A stretch of 64,000 nucleotides of DNA from Ariolimax columbianus (lineage: Eukaryota; Mollusca; Gastropoda; Stylommatophora; Arionidae), in contig JAVGWX010000002.1 of the NCBI GenBank assembly GCA_036924085.1, positions 47,446,416 through 47,510,415 of the forward strand, in the 5' to 3' direction. A program made the position numbers and the translations under genes. Below the pieces are notes generated by a model that did not search any database, was not told the origin of the DNA, and was given only the letters and a program-made list of their open reading frames with translations. Positions 55,935-64,000 of this stretch are shown here, piece after piece; the first letter of the stretch is position 1, and every line of letters begins with the position of its first letter.

Positions 55935-56119
55935 GTTGCTTTGGTCACACACATCAAGATACACAACTGTCTCGAGAGAACAGTGCTGGAAGGTATGGTG
56001 CCAGGCAAAGAAAGTGGTAGACCAAGAAAACGATGGCACCAAGATATCCATGAATGCCTGGGTATGACTAGGGCGGAGGTTGGAGCGACGTTCTATAAAG
56101 TACATGCTACATGATGATG
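55935..56119 (+). mobile_element. 5'-truncated RTE-type LINE, 185 bp
   Basis: Matches the last ~185 bp of the RTE family: 'ctttggtcacacacatcaag', 'gaaggtatggtgccagg', 'agatatccatgaatgcctgg' and the 'atgatgatg' tail. A 9-bp target-site duplication 'atatttgca' is at 55926-55934 and 56120-56128. An internal deletion removes part of the 'GVLARERVSFRQ' region. Confidence 0.88.
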
Positions 56120-56149
56120 ATATTTGCATTAAGAAAAGGCTCAATGAGT

Positions 56150-56290
56150 GGTAAAACAGTTTAAGCGTCTGTCTGTCGCGGTAAAGGGATCGGATTCAGT
56201 CTCCACATTCTTCAATCTACTGTGCTGTAAATGGGCACTCGTCGCAGTTAGAAAAGGCAAGGTAGCAAAGATAGGAACTGACCACCACAT
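56150..56290 (+). repeat. Degenerate SINE-like repeat, family F, copy 4
   Basis: Contains a tRNA-like stretch 'gcgtctgtctgtcgcggtaa' and 'gggatcggattcagtctc' (possible B-box), then 'gctgtaaatgggcactcg' and 'ttagaaaaggcaaggtagca'. The tRNA-like head suggests family F is a SINE. Confidence 0.5.
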
Positions 56291-57124
56291 CCCAATAAGC
56301 GCAGGCTTCAAGCAATGGTGTCTTTAACATTTCATCATTGAAACTACATTTACCTTTAATTGGTACCGGCTATTTGAGTATAAAAACATGGATAGGTATA
56401 GTTTACACATCGCGCTGGAATTAAACACAAGAACAAAACCTACGATACGACCAAAAAGTCTTATCCGGGACAACGAACAAAGTACACAAAAACAACACAT
56501 CATATAAGTAGAGATGAACACATAAAAACCAGATATGAATACCTAACAAAGAAAATTGGATCAGGATAGGTTCCGACTGTCAGCATTGTTAGGCGAAAAT
56601 TGTATTCTTTAGATAGGACGACAAGGCAGCGAGGAGGGGAATTGGTCACACCATATTTCACTAAAGCTGAGAGCTCGTGCTATAAGGTCGTCAATCTTTG
56701 CTCCCCTGCGTCATTAACAGCAACGTATTATCCTTTGACCAGAATAAACACAACAGCCCTTACGTCTTACAAACAGCAAACAAAAAAGCACACAGAAAGA
56801 CTGCTTTATAAAGACTCGACGAAATCGTTTGAGAGCTTTTACCAAATTGATGGGCGATTCAGCAGGATGTTTTTAAACGTCGGACTAACGAAACCAGCGA
56901 CCCATCAGTAAAAACGTGCGAAAGTCTGCCTTCTCTCATATCAGTCCGGAGATTACCAGATGAACAATATCGACGTCTTTGAATTTGTCCGTGCTTGGCC
57001 TCGACCGGCAAACGAGGCGGTTGATTTGTGGCTCAATCATATTGTTATAAGATTCATTTGTGACTCGTTTCGATTAGGTTCTGTCGGACTAGTATTCAAT
57101 TTCTTGTCAGGTCTGGTGTTTTAT
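56291..57124. other. Unassigned sequence
   Basis: No gene recognised. A 103-codon frame at 56600-56911 has no identifiable domain. Confidence 0.4.
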
Positions 57125-57400
57125 TAGTCCGTAGTATGAGACTCTGGAACGCTTGAAAAGAAGAGTGGCAGACCGCGCGTTTCCCACTACAGAGGTACTA
57201 TGTTCGATTTCTGTTATCTAAACGCTCCAATTAACCCAGCTGTAACTGGGCATATGACTCATTTTTAGGGAAGGAAATGCAAGGAAGGGAAATGTTCACA
57301 TAAAAAAGGTGGAAGGGTACATTTACGTCAGTTTATGTAATGGAATTGCATTACCTCTACGGCCTCCATACAGCACAGAGACTATGGACATTATAGATAC
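57125..57400 (+). repeat. Degenerate SINE-like repeat, family F, copy 5
   Basis: 'gtggcagaccgcgcgtttcc' and 'actatgttcgatttctg' form a tRNA-like head. 'acccagctgtaactgggcat' and 'tttttagggaagg' follow. The ends are uncertain. Confidence 0.5.
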
Positions 57401-57844
57401 TTTCCATTCCCCTGCGTTATTTGATCGCTTGGTAAACGAGGTTTACAATTTTCAAATTTCTGATTCATATTTTGGGAATTGTTTTTAGAGATTTCATTAA
57501 AACACAGAAGATGAAACATAGACTGCATAGGGACGAAAGACGTTTGAGACAGACAGACAGACTGCCAAGTTCGTGAGGAAATTATGTGGGAATATTTGAG
57601 AGCGAAGAAAGAGAAAGGAGCAAAATAGAAGATAAAGACTACTTGACACTTAGAAAATTTGGCTTGTAAGGATGGCTGTGTGCCCTAATTCCCTGGGTTG
57701 TTGAATCGTCTAGAGGGTCTAGATCGTTCATTGAGTCAATTCTTAGGACATAATGTCAGTGTCGCTGTGGTCCTATTTACGTCTCTGTCACACACACAGG
57801 GCCCTCTAGAATGACACATGGAGGTTTATTTATGTGAATTGTCC
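57401..57844. other. Unassigned sequence
   Basis: No gene or repeat recognised. Confidence 0.4.
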
Positions 57845-58120
57845 AGATATCTTCTTCTTCTTCTTCGTGCATCCTCAGATCAAGGTCCCGGTTTCTCTTA
57901 CAGAGGACATCGTTGTCTGCATGGCTGTTTAATCTCCATTCTTTTGTCTCATATCTGTCTCGCGAGGCCAGTATTGTTCTCTCTTGTCCTCGCGAGCATG
58001 CAGCTTTGTAGGATATGTAGAATGTATAGAATGTGTTCCACGGTCATGATATGCTCCCCACAGGGACGCCATCATCTGCCCTAATCCTTATTTTATTGTC
58101 AAGATGAATCTTGAGTTTAT
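57845..58120 (-). pseudogene. 3' end of another RNase H-type LINE
   Basis: The minus strand reads 'DDGVPCGEHIMTVEHILYIL' and ends in (GAA)n (CTT at 57851-57866). 'CPCG...TVEHIL..C' is the C-terminal cluster seen in the I-type LINEs. Frameshifts follow. This fragment lies immediately 3' of the large I-type LINE. Confidence 0.6.
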
Positions 58121-58166
58121 TATGCCAGTTCTCATTCTTCTTCTTCTTCTTCTTCTGCGTACGCAG

Positions 58167-61100
58167 TCAGACAGTAACCATTATTTTTTCGAAAAAAGCG
58201 GCGGTCATCCTGAGGCTGTCGCCACTGCCATAGAGCTTGTCTTGCAGTTCCACTGGTAATGGCCACATCTGCTCTCTCTGATCCTCGTATGTCGGGCAGT
58301 TCTGCAGCAGATGTTCAGCGGTCATTTTACCAGTACCGCACGGGCATTCGTCGGTACACCCTATCTTCAATTTGTTGAACAGGTGGTACCTCAGTCTGTT
58401 GTGGCCAGTGCGAAGTCTGAAGACAACGACCTGCTCTCTTCGGTTCAACTGGTAATAGGCATCGTTTTTGGTGTAACCAGTATGTTCGGTTTCCCATTTG
58501 GTCATGTATCTTGCTTTGATAAGCCGTTTTGACTCTTCGTACGTCATACTGGTATCTGTTTGTGGTAGACTTGCACCTTCTTTTGCCAGTCTGTCTGCCT
58601 CCTCGTTGCCTTGGATGTTGCAGTGCGATGGGACCCACTGTACCACTACCCTTTTTGGTGCGGACTGCTGGCACAGTTTGCAGAGTGCTGCTCTTAAGTC
58701 ATTAAGCTCAGTGTTTTTCTGGCTTTTTAGCGCTGTGACTACGGCGAGAGCATCTGTAAGCAGGACTATAAGGCTTTCATTTTCATTGTGTGTCACCATT
58801 TCTTCCACTGCCGCCCTCAGTGCCTCTGCCTCCGCTCTGAAATTGCTTGTGTACTTACCAGTAGCGAATGACAGTGTTATTTTTCTGCCATTTGGTAGGT
58901 TCAGGAATGCTCCTGCCCCTCCGTTCTGTGTAGTGTTTGTTACAGAACCGTCGGTGTATGCATGGGTCCAGTCCATGCTTGGGAAGCTTTTTGATATGAA
59001 GCTTAGGGTAGTATCTCTCCTTTCTTTTTCAGTCTGGCACTTTTTGTTTCCAATACCTGGTATATTTTCTACCACCTCTGGAAATATATCCTGCCTCCAG
59101 GTAGGTTTTCGTACAGTAGTGATGGGTTTTGGTGTTGTTAGTGCGTTTATGGGATCTTCGTGCATCTTTGCTTTGGCTATTTCTGCAAAGTTTCTCCGCT
59201 TTAGTTTCCCATTTCCCAAATTGTTTAGTCTCTGGTGCATTGGATGGTCGGTCAGTCTTCGGAGTTTCTCTGACTGCAGCTGGGCTCTGCAGTCTCTTCT
59301 ATCGGTCATGGATTGCAGTTTTGTAATCTTTTCAAGTTCTACAATTGGCGTTGACTTCATGCCACCTGTTATAATTCTCATGGCTTGGTTTTGAAGTTTG
59401 TTAACTTTATCGAAGTTCGCCTTCGCTGCTGTTGTCCATGCCGCAATGCCATACTCGAGAACTGGTCTCACTCTTCCAGTGTACAGTTTCTTTAGTATGC
59501 CTTCGTCTGCTCCCCAGCTTGTGCCAGCAAGTTTCCTCATGATTGCCATTCTTTCTCTGGCTTTCATTCGGTTTCTCTCAATCTGACTTTTCCATGTCAT
59601 GCGCCGATCAAATGTGACTCCCATATAGGTTGGGTTGTCGTTTGGCTGCAGGATTTTGCCATTTAGACTTAATTTGGTACTTTGGGGTTTTAATGAAAGC
59701 GAGAATATTGTGCATGTGGTTTTCTCCTCGTTTATTTTGACCAGCCATGAGTTCGCCCACTCTTCCAGCGATGTTAGGGCCGTCTGCATCCGATTTCTTG
59801 CTATGGTGAGATTCTTTTCAGAGGTCCACATAGCCAGATCGTCTGCAAACATTGAGCTATGGACTCTTCTTGGTATATTCTCTGTAATATCGTTTATATA
59901 TACCAGGAAGAGTGTGGGTGACAATACTCCCCCTTGGGGTACTCCCTGCTCGAGTTTCACCTTTTTGCTCATCTGCCCTTGTACTTGGACTCTGGCCGTT
60001 CTTTGTTTGAGGTAGTGGTTGATCCACTTGTACATCTTCCCACAGACATCACTTCTTCTTAGCTTGACTCTAAGTCCATCTTTCCAGACTTTGTCAAATG
60101 CCTTTTCCAGATCCACCCAAACAGCTACTGTGTGTTTCTGTGCCTGGTAGGCATCTTCTATCTCCTGGGCTATGAGGATGACCTGGTCCTCAGTGGATCT
60201 GTGCTGTCTAAAGCCGGCTTGCTGTGGAATTAGTATTCGTTTTTCTTCCAGATGCCACATCAGTCTGGTGTTTATCATCCGTTCCATCAGCTTGCCGACA
60301 CAGCTCAGTAGGCTTATGGGCCTGTATCCATTTTGATCTGTTTTGTCCTTTCCTGTTTTTGGTACTGGTACCAGTATTGCGTCTTTCCATGCCTGTGGTA
60401 CAATTCCCCTTTTCCAGCTTTGGTTCAGGACCGATAGCAGTTTCTTCTTCGCTGTTTGGCCCAGCTCCATCAGCATTTCGTTTGTTATCCCGTCTTTTCC
60501 GGGAGATTTCCTTTTCTTTAGTGTTCTCATAGCCTCTTCCATTTCGCGCATTGTTAGTTTGGCCATCATGTGCTCTTCAGGAGCCGTATTCATGTTTTCG
60601 TGTCCCTTTAGCTCTTCGCTAATGTCTGTATGCTTATCTGCAGGGACCTCGATGTGGTTTGCTCTGGCATAGTGATCGACAAAGGCGTTTGCGGCTTTCT
60701 TACCTGTGATCAAGTTCTCGCCCTGCTTGATAGTAATTTGTTTATTTGACGGGGTTTCGTCGTTCATGGCTCTGACTAGCTTCCATAGCTTGTTCCCGTC
60801 TTTGTCCAGGTTTAGACTTTCCGTTTTATTTTTCCAGCTTTCTCTTGCTGTTTGCTTGAGACTGTGTTTGTACTTCGCCGCGGCGGCTTTGAGGGCGATG
60901 TTTGCCTCCATGGATTTTTCTCGCTCTGCCATGTTCCTAGCATTTGTTACTGCATCTTCCACTTTCTGCAACTCATCATTCCAGTAGGGCTTATAGTTTT
61001 TCCTAGCTCCTCTTGGGATGGTTTCAGTGGCGGCTTGCATTATTGCCTTGCTTAGGCTCTCTACCATGGGATTCATTTTGGTGTTTCGTGTGTTGATGGT

Positions 61101-61346
61101 TTCACACAGCCCAACTGTCAGGATTGCAAATCTGTCCCAGTCGGCTCGTTTGTAATTCCAACGTGGGAGCGGTTTTGTTTCCTGTGGGCCTACTTCCATG
61201 TCAATGGTTAGCCTGATCGGCCTGTGGTCGCTACCTGCCAGTTGGTTTAGCACCTGGCGGTCTATTTTATGGTGTATGTCCTGTGTGGAGAAGGCTGTCT
61301 GTGTCAGAGTATCCCCATCTCTCCGAGTGGCTGTTGAAATCTCCAA
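58167..61346 (-). CDS. LINE polyprotein: end of endonuclease, RT, RNase H
   Basis: 1059 codons. The first ATG lies inside the EN domain, so the natural start is upstream. Residues 39-43 'SDHRP' are the last EN motif (D-H pair). RT: 'SPGKDG' (281-286), 'GYRPISLL' (340-347), 'QAGFR' (376-380), 'VDLEKAFD' (411-418), 'GVPQGGVLSPTLF' (468-480), catalytic 'FADD' (500-503). RNase H: 'YTDGS' (D799), 'FRAEAEAL' (E839), 'LLTDA' (D865), 'HCNIQGNEEAD' (H908, D918). C-terminal cluster 'CTDECPCG...EHLLQNC' (997-1017). RT and RNase H catalytic residues are all present, so the enzymatic parts could be functional if expressed. EN is interrupted, so the copy is probably not autonomous. The opposite strand carries long shadow frames. 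Confidence 0.95.
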   Translation of the reverse strand: MEISTATRRDGDTLTQTAFSTQDIHHKIDRQVLNQLAGSDHRPIRLTIDMEVGPQETKPLPRWNYKRADWDRFAILTVGLCETINTRNTKMNPMVESLSKAIMQAATETIPRGARKNYKPYWNDELQKVEDAVTNARNMAEREKSMEANIALKAAAAKYKHSLKQTARESWKNKTESLNLDKDGNKLWKLVRAMNDETPSNKQITIKQGENLITGKKAANAFVDHYARANHIEVPADKHTDISEELKGHENMNTAPEEHMMAKLTMREMEEAMRTLKKRKSPGKDGITNEMLMELGQTAKKKLLSVLNQSWKRGIVPQAWKDAILVPVPKTGKDKTDQNGYRPISLLSCVGKLMERMINTRLMWHLEEKRILIPQQAGFRQHRSTEDQVILIAQEIEDAYQAQKHTVAVWVDLEKAFDKVWKDGLRVKLRRSDVCGKMYKWINHYLKQRTARVQVQGQMSKKVKLEQGVPQGGVLSPTLFLVYINDITENIPRRVHSSMFADDLAMWTSEKNLTIARNRMQTALTSLEEWANSWLVKINEEKTTCTIFSLSLKPQSTKLSLNGKILQPNDNPTYMGVTFDRRMTWKSQIERNRMKARERMAIMRKLAGTSWGADEGILKKLYTGRVRPVLEYGIAAWTTAAKANFDKVNKLQNQAMRIITGGMKSTPIVELEKITKLQSMTDRRDCRAQLQSEKLRRLTDHPMHQRLNNLGNGKLKRRNFAEIAKAKMHEDPINALTTPKPITTVRKPTWRQDIFPEVVENIPGIGNKKCQTEKERRDTTLSFISKSFPSMDWTHAYTDGSVTNTTQNGGAGAFLNLPNGRKITLSFATGKYTSNFRAEAEALRAAVEEMVTHNENESLIVLLTDALAVVTALKSQKNTELNDLRAALCKLCQQSAPKRVVVQWVPSHCNIQGNEEADRLAKEGASLPQTDTSMTYEESKRLIKARYMTKWETEHTGYTKNDAYYQLNRREQVVVFRLRTGHNRLRYHLFNKLKIGCTDECPCGTGKMTAEHLLQNCPTYEDQREQMWPLPVELQDKLYGSGDSLRMTAAFFEKIMVTV

Positions 61347-61956
61347 CTACTATGAAGTTGGAGTCTCTGACCTCCATACTCGAGAGCGATAGGTCTCTAT
61401 TTTGTGGTCCGTACAGATTGAAAATGCGGAGCTTCGTCTCTTGAGCCATTATGTCAACACCTACAATTTCTGCGTGTCCGGTGTGATTGACAGATACCGC
61501 GCTACTCGGTATGCAGTTTCTGGTCAGTATCAGGACCCCTCCTTTGTGGCCTTCTCTATCTAGACGGAAGGTCTGATATCCTCTGATTGAGAATTTATGG
61601 TTATTGTTGAGGTGCGTTTCCTGGATACATGCCACGTCAATCTTACCTTCATGCAGGTGATGTGTTAGGGAAAGTTTTTTGTTAATGACTCCCTCCGCAT
61701 TCCACTGTAGTATTTTGAGGGTCTTGAGGTTTTGGCCAATAGAAGTTGCCCCATAGCCATGTGCCTTGACTCCACGACACATGGGTGGGTGACCACCAGT
61801 AGTCAAGGGTGGGCCCCTTCGAGGCGTGAGGCCCGGCACTATCGCTGCCTGGCGGGACTCAGCAGGATGAGCGCCATGCGTTTTTCTAATAGGTTGTACT
61901 GCCATCATGCTGCGATTTACGTTGCACTGTTTTGTTAGGCTTGCGGCCCCGTGCAT
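61267..61956 (-). CDS. LINE endonuclease N-terminal part
   Basis: 230 codons. EN motifs: 'LKILQWNAEGV' (about residues 80-90; Asn ligand), 'DVACIQETHL' (Glu ligand), 'GYQTFRLDREGHKGGVLILT' region, 'RIFNLYGP' and 'FIVVGDFNSHSERWGY' (D/N). After 'GYSDTDS' the frame runs out of EN homology. The remaining motif (SDHRP) is in the overlapping frame of the 1059-codon ORF. About 50 residues normally between these motifs are absent, so an internal deletion with a frame change has joined the two. The N-terminal ~78 residues are rich in Gly, Pro, Arg and His with no recognised domain. Confidence 0.85.
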   Translation of the reverse strand: MHGAASLTKQCNVNRSMMAVQPIRKTHGAHPAESRQAAIVPGLTPRRGPPLTTGGHPPMCRGVKAHGYGATSIGQNLKTLKILQWNAEGVINKKLSLTHHLHEGKIDVACIQETHLNNNHKFSIRGYQTFRLDREGHKGGVLILTRNCIPSSAVSVNHTGHAEIVGVDIMAQETKLRIFNLYGPQNRDLSLSSMEVRDSNFIVVGDFNSHSERWGYSDTDSLLHTGHTP

Positions 61957-61960
61957 CCGA

Positions 61961-62889
61961 TTTCAAAAGGCGTTTCTGTAGGGATGCCCTCCTTAGCCTT
62001 TGGCTGTCCCCAGCCTATCTGCAAGGCAGCAGTTGTTTATGATCAGAGTTGTCTCTCTTATGGAAGTTGTTTTACCAGACTATCGAGTCTTCACTACTCG
62101 TGTCTATATGGTGCAATGATGATATGTGAGATGATATATGAGATGATATATGAGATGGACTGGTTTACCCGGAAGAGAGGCAGTCCAGTGTGTCTGTATC
62201 CCAGGATCGTCACGTCCTGCCAGAAGCGTAGCATTTGCATGTGAGTGGGGTATCTCTTTCTCCCTTTATTTTCTTGGCTTCTATGCAGAGATGGTACGCC
62301 TAGCATTCCCCGCCACCTGGGGTGTTGACACAGTGCGGCAGGTGTGCAATGTCCGCTGGTCTGCATCTCTTCTGCGTCCAGCATGATAGTTATATGGCTG
62401 ATAACGTACATAGGTAGATATCGTAGCCGACGTGCATTTAGCCATAGGACAAGCCTGGTAATGTCACAGAGATGTTGTTCGCCTGGTGTGCGGACAGCTC
62501 TCATGGTCATTGGTTGAGTCTCGACAGTTCACAGTGAGGTGGCTGCTCTACTGTTTTCGACACCCCGACCAGGTACTAAGTCTTTAGTTGGTGGTTTCGC
62601 ACCCCATCGCCGTATAAGGTGAGTATCAAGCAGTTGTCCGCCCGCTTTGATCGGCGGACGGCAAGGACCTCTTGCTGCGGCTCTACCGGATATGGCTGGG
62701 GCGCAAGCCCCAGGTCCCGAGCATGTAGGAGCCTCCCATTGCAGTGGTGCTGAGATTTTGGGCGGGATTGCGGCTTACAAGGGTTCGGCCGTAATCCCCC
62801 ACATGGTAGCCTCGCGCCATTGGCTTATCAGCCTGGTACGTGAACCAAAGTGTCTGCGGCTCCTCTCGATATGAGCTGGTTTTCCGTAG
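61961..62889. other. Unassigned region upstream of the I-type LINE (possible 5' UTR/ORF1 remnant)
   Basis: No recognised protein. A 138-codon minus frame (62094-62510) and an 88-codon frame (62683-62949) have no known domain. 'gatgatatatgaga' repeats near 62120-62155. The region is more GC-rich than most of the window, similar to the LINE itself, which hints that it belongs to the element. Confidence 0.4.
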
Positions 62890-63199
62890 CAACGCCCTGT
62901 CATTAGTAGGGTAAAACTGACCTGTCTTCAGATGGTCTATTTCCAGCACCCGTTCACTATTTGGTCAGACGAATTTATTGAGGGCTTTTGTTTGTCAATG
63001 ACCAGGTATTTGAAATCTGCGGTTTCTGCGGGGTTAAACACGATTTCCGTAGTGTTCTTTCATTAGAGTGTTTGAGAGCTGACTTGTCTTCCGTGAGTCT
63101 AATACCAGCGTACGTTCATTTTTAGACCCAAACGGTAGTGCTCTCGATTTGTCAGTCGTTCTACAGTATTGGCGTGTTCAGTCAAATAAAGCCGCAGGT

Positions 63200-63235
<36 letters not shown>

Positions 63236-63553
63236 GCGAGACAATCAAGTTACTTAGAGGGTGGCCCCAGATTTTCGAGGGTCTAATTCCAGCACATGTT
63301 CACTATTAGACCCCACGAAGGTGCTCTATTTTTGACTGTCATTCTACAGTATTGGCGTGTTAAGTTAATTTAAGCCTCAGGCTCCACTCCTGATAGTGCT
63401 CTTCCGTCAATTCCTTTGTCAGAACACTCGATGCAAACCAACCGAGCCACAGGGGGCATAACTCCATATTTCTGATGGTCTAAATCCAGCCCCAGTTCCA
63501 TATTAGACCCCAGAAAAGTTGTCTCGGCATGTCAATCATTTCAGTGTTGGCCG
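62890..63553 (-). repeat. Tandem array of ~160-200 bp units carrying an 18S rRNA segment
   Basis: Four units recognised by 'gtctaat.ccagca..gttc' starting near 62936, 63098, 63281 and 63479. In each of the last three a 'gtctaa'/'ttagac' inverted repeat encloses about 17 bases. It is followed by a 'gtca.tc.ttctacagtattggc'-like stretch, then an 18S-derived block of about 60 nt beginning 'gtgttgagtcaaattaagcc' (63174-63235, 63357-63418, 63554 onward). The first unit retains the left part but its 18S block is decayed. The last unit runs directly into the longer 18S segment. Confidence 0.8.
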
Positions 63554-63574
63554 TGTTGAGTCAAATTAAGCCGC

Positions 63575-63623
<49 letters not shown>

Positions 63624-64000
63624 TTTGCAACCATACTTCCCCCGGAACCCAAACACTTTGGTTTCCCGGAAGCTGCCCGCAGAGTCATCGAAGCAACTCC
63701 TGCGGATCGCTAGTCGGCATCGTTTATGGTCAGAACTACGACGGTATCTGATCGTCTTCGCGCCTCTGACTTTCGTTCTTGATTAATGAAAACATTCTTG
63801 ACAAATGCTTTCGCAGTAGCTCGTCTTGCGGCGATCCAAGAATTTCACCTCTAACGCCGCAATACGAATGCCCCCATTTGTCCCTGTTAATCATTACCTC
63901 CAGTTCCGAAAACCAACAAAATAGAACCGAGGTCCTATTCCATTATTCCATGCACCATTATTCAGGCAGCCGAGGCCTGCTTTGAACACTCTAATTTTTT
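63554..64000 (-). rRNA. 18S rRNA fragment (partial, probably a pseudogene), antisense
   Basis: Minus-strand sequence of the small-subunit rRNA covering roughly the middle of the gene, continuing past the right edge of the window. Landmarks on the plus strand are 'cttccgtcaattcctttaag', 'tttggtttcccggaagctgc', 'gacggtatctgatcgtcttc', 'gttcttgattaatgaaaaca' and 'tgctttgaacactctaattt'. The sequence is metazoan and mollusc-like. Substitutions fall at positions I remember as nearly invariant: 'cttcgcgcctc' for 'cttcgaacctc', 'cttgacaaatgc' for 'cttggcaaatgc', 'caaacactttgg' for 'caaagactttgg'. At its left end the homology stops abruptly in the tandem array, so the 3' part of 18S is missing. Both points suggest a displaced, decaying copy. 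Confidence 0.9.

Larger units (their letters stand above)
58136..61960 (-). mobile_element. I-type (RNase H-bearing) non-LTR retrotransposon, long copy 2
   Basis: The 3' tail is (GAA)n (CTT repeats at 58136-58154). Coding order on the minus strand is endonuclease (61956 downward), RT, RNase H, then a Cys/His cluster. That arrangement defines the I superfamily. It is almost identical to copy 1 (27538-29647) over the shared 2.1 kb. The 5' limit is not resolved: an ORF1 (gag) was not found, and 61961-62890 may be its 5' region. I found no target-site duplication. An internal deletion breaks the endonuclease. Confidence 0.9.

Noticed and set aside
56600..56911. 103-codon ORF as a candidate host gene
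   Set aside because: No recognisable domain, signal or splice structure, and the length is within chance expectation for this composition.

Overview
The window looks like nuclear DNA from a metazoan, most likely a gastropod mollusc. It has no operons and no recognisable host protein gene. Instead it holds several clades of non-LTR retrotransposon, decayed mariner copies, tRNA-headed SINEs, many microsatellites and about twenty minisatellite arrays. An antisense 18S rRNA fragment at the right edge has metazoan, mollusc-like sequence. The mollusc assignment rests on that fragment and on general familiarity with the repeat types, not on a search.

Left third (1-25 kb): old, short TE remnants in AT-rich DNA. 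These are two SINE families with clean target-site duplications (A at 1551-1790 and 8431-8697; B at 15767-16110), three further retroposed families (C, D, E), two mariner transposase fossils, CR1/L2-like and other LINE 3' ends, a 43-bp satellite interrupted by a SINE, a ~1 kb purine-rich tract, and a 1.6 kb array of 31-bp units.

Middle (25-45 kb): a run of minisatellites with periods of 73, 33, 22, 28, 51, 21, 54 and 66 bp. A 5'-truncated RNase H-bearing I-type LINE (27538-29647) sits inside the 22-bp array. Near 41-44 kb there is a cluster of LINEs: one appears 5'-inverted (twin priming), and a second LINE is inserted at its outer edge with its own 9-bp target duplication.

Right third (45-64 kb): a complete but frameshifted RTE-type LINE (48747-52095), bounded by an 11-bp duplication inside a 32-bp array; more minisatellites; and a longer copy of the I-type LINE (58136 to at least 61956) with a 1059-codon endonuclease-end/RT/RNase H frame but an internal deletion in the endonuclease. 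The window ends in an 18S rRNA segment preceded by a tandem array of ~160-200 bp units, three of which carry the same conserved ~60-nt piece of 18S.

The genes present are transposon genes. The autonomous LINEs (I-type, RTE-type, CR1/L2-type) could have supplied the machinery that moved the SINEs. The most unusual points are the 18S-derived tandem array, the modular sharing of segments between SINE families A, B and D, SINE pieces that have become tandem repeats, and repeated insertion of TEs into minisatellites. Family membership was judged by eye from sequence and motif similarity; no database search was possible.
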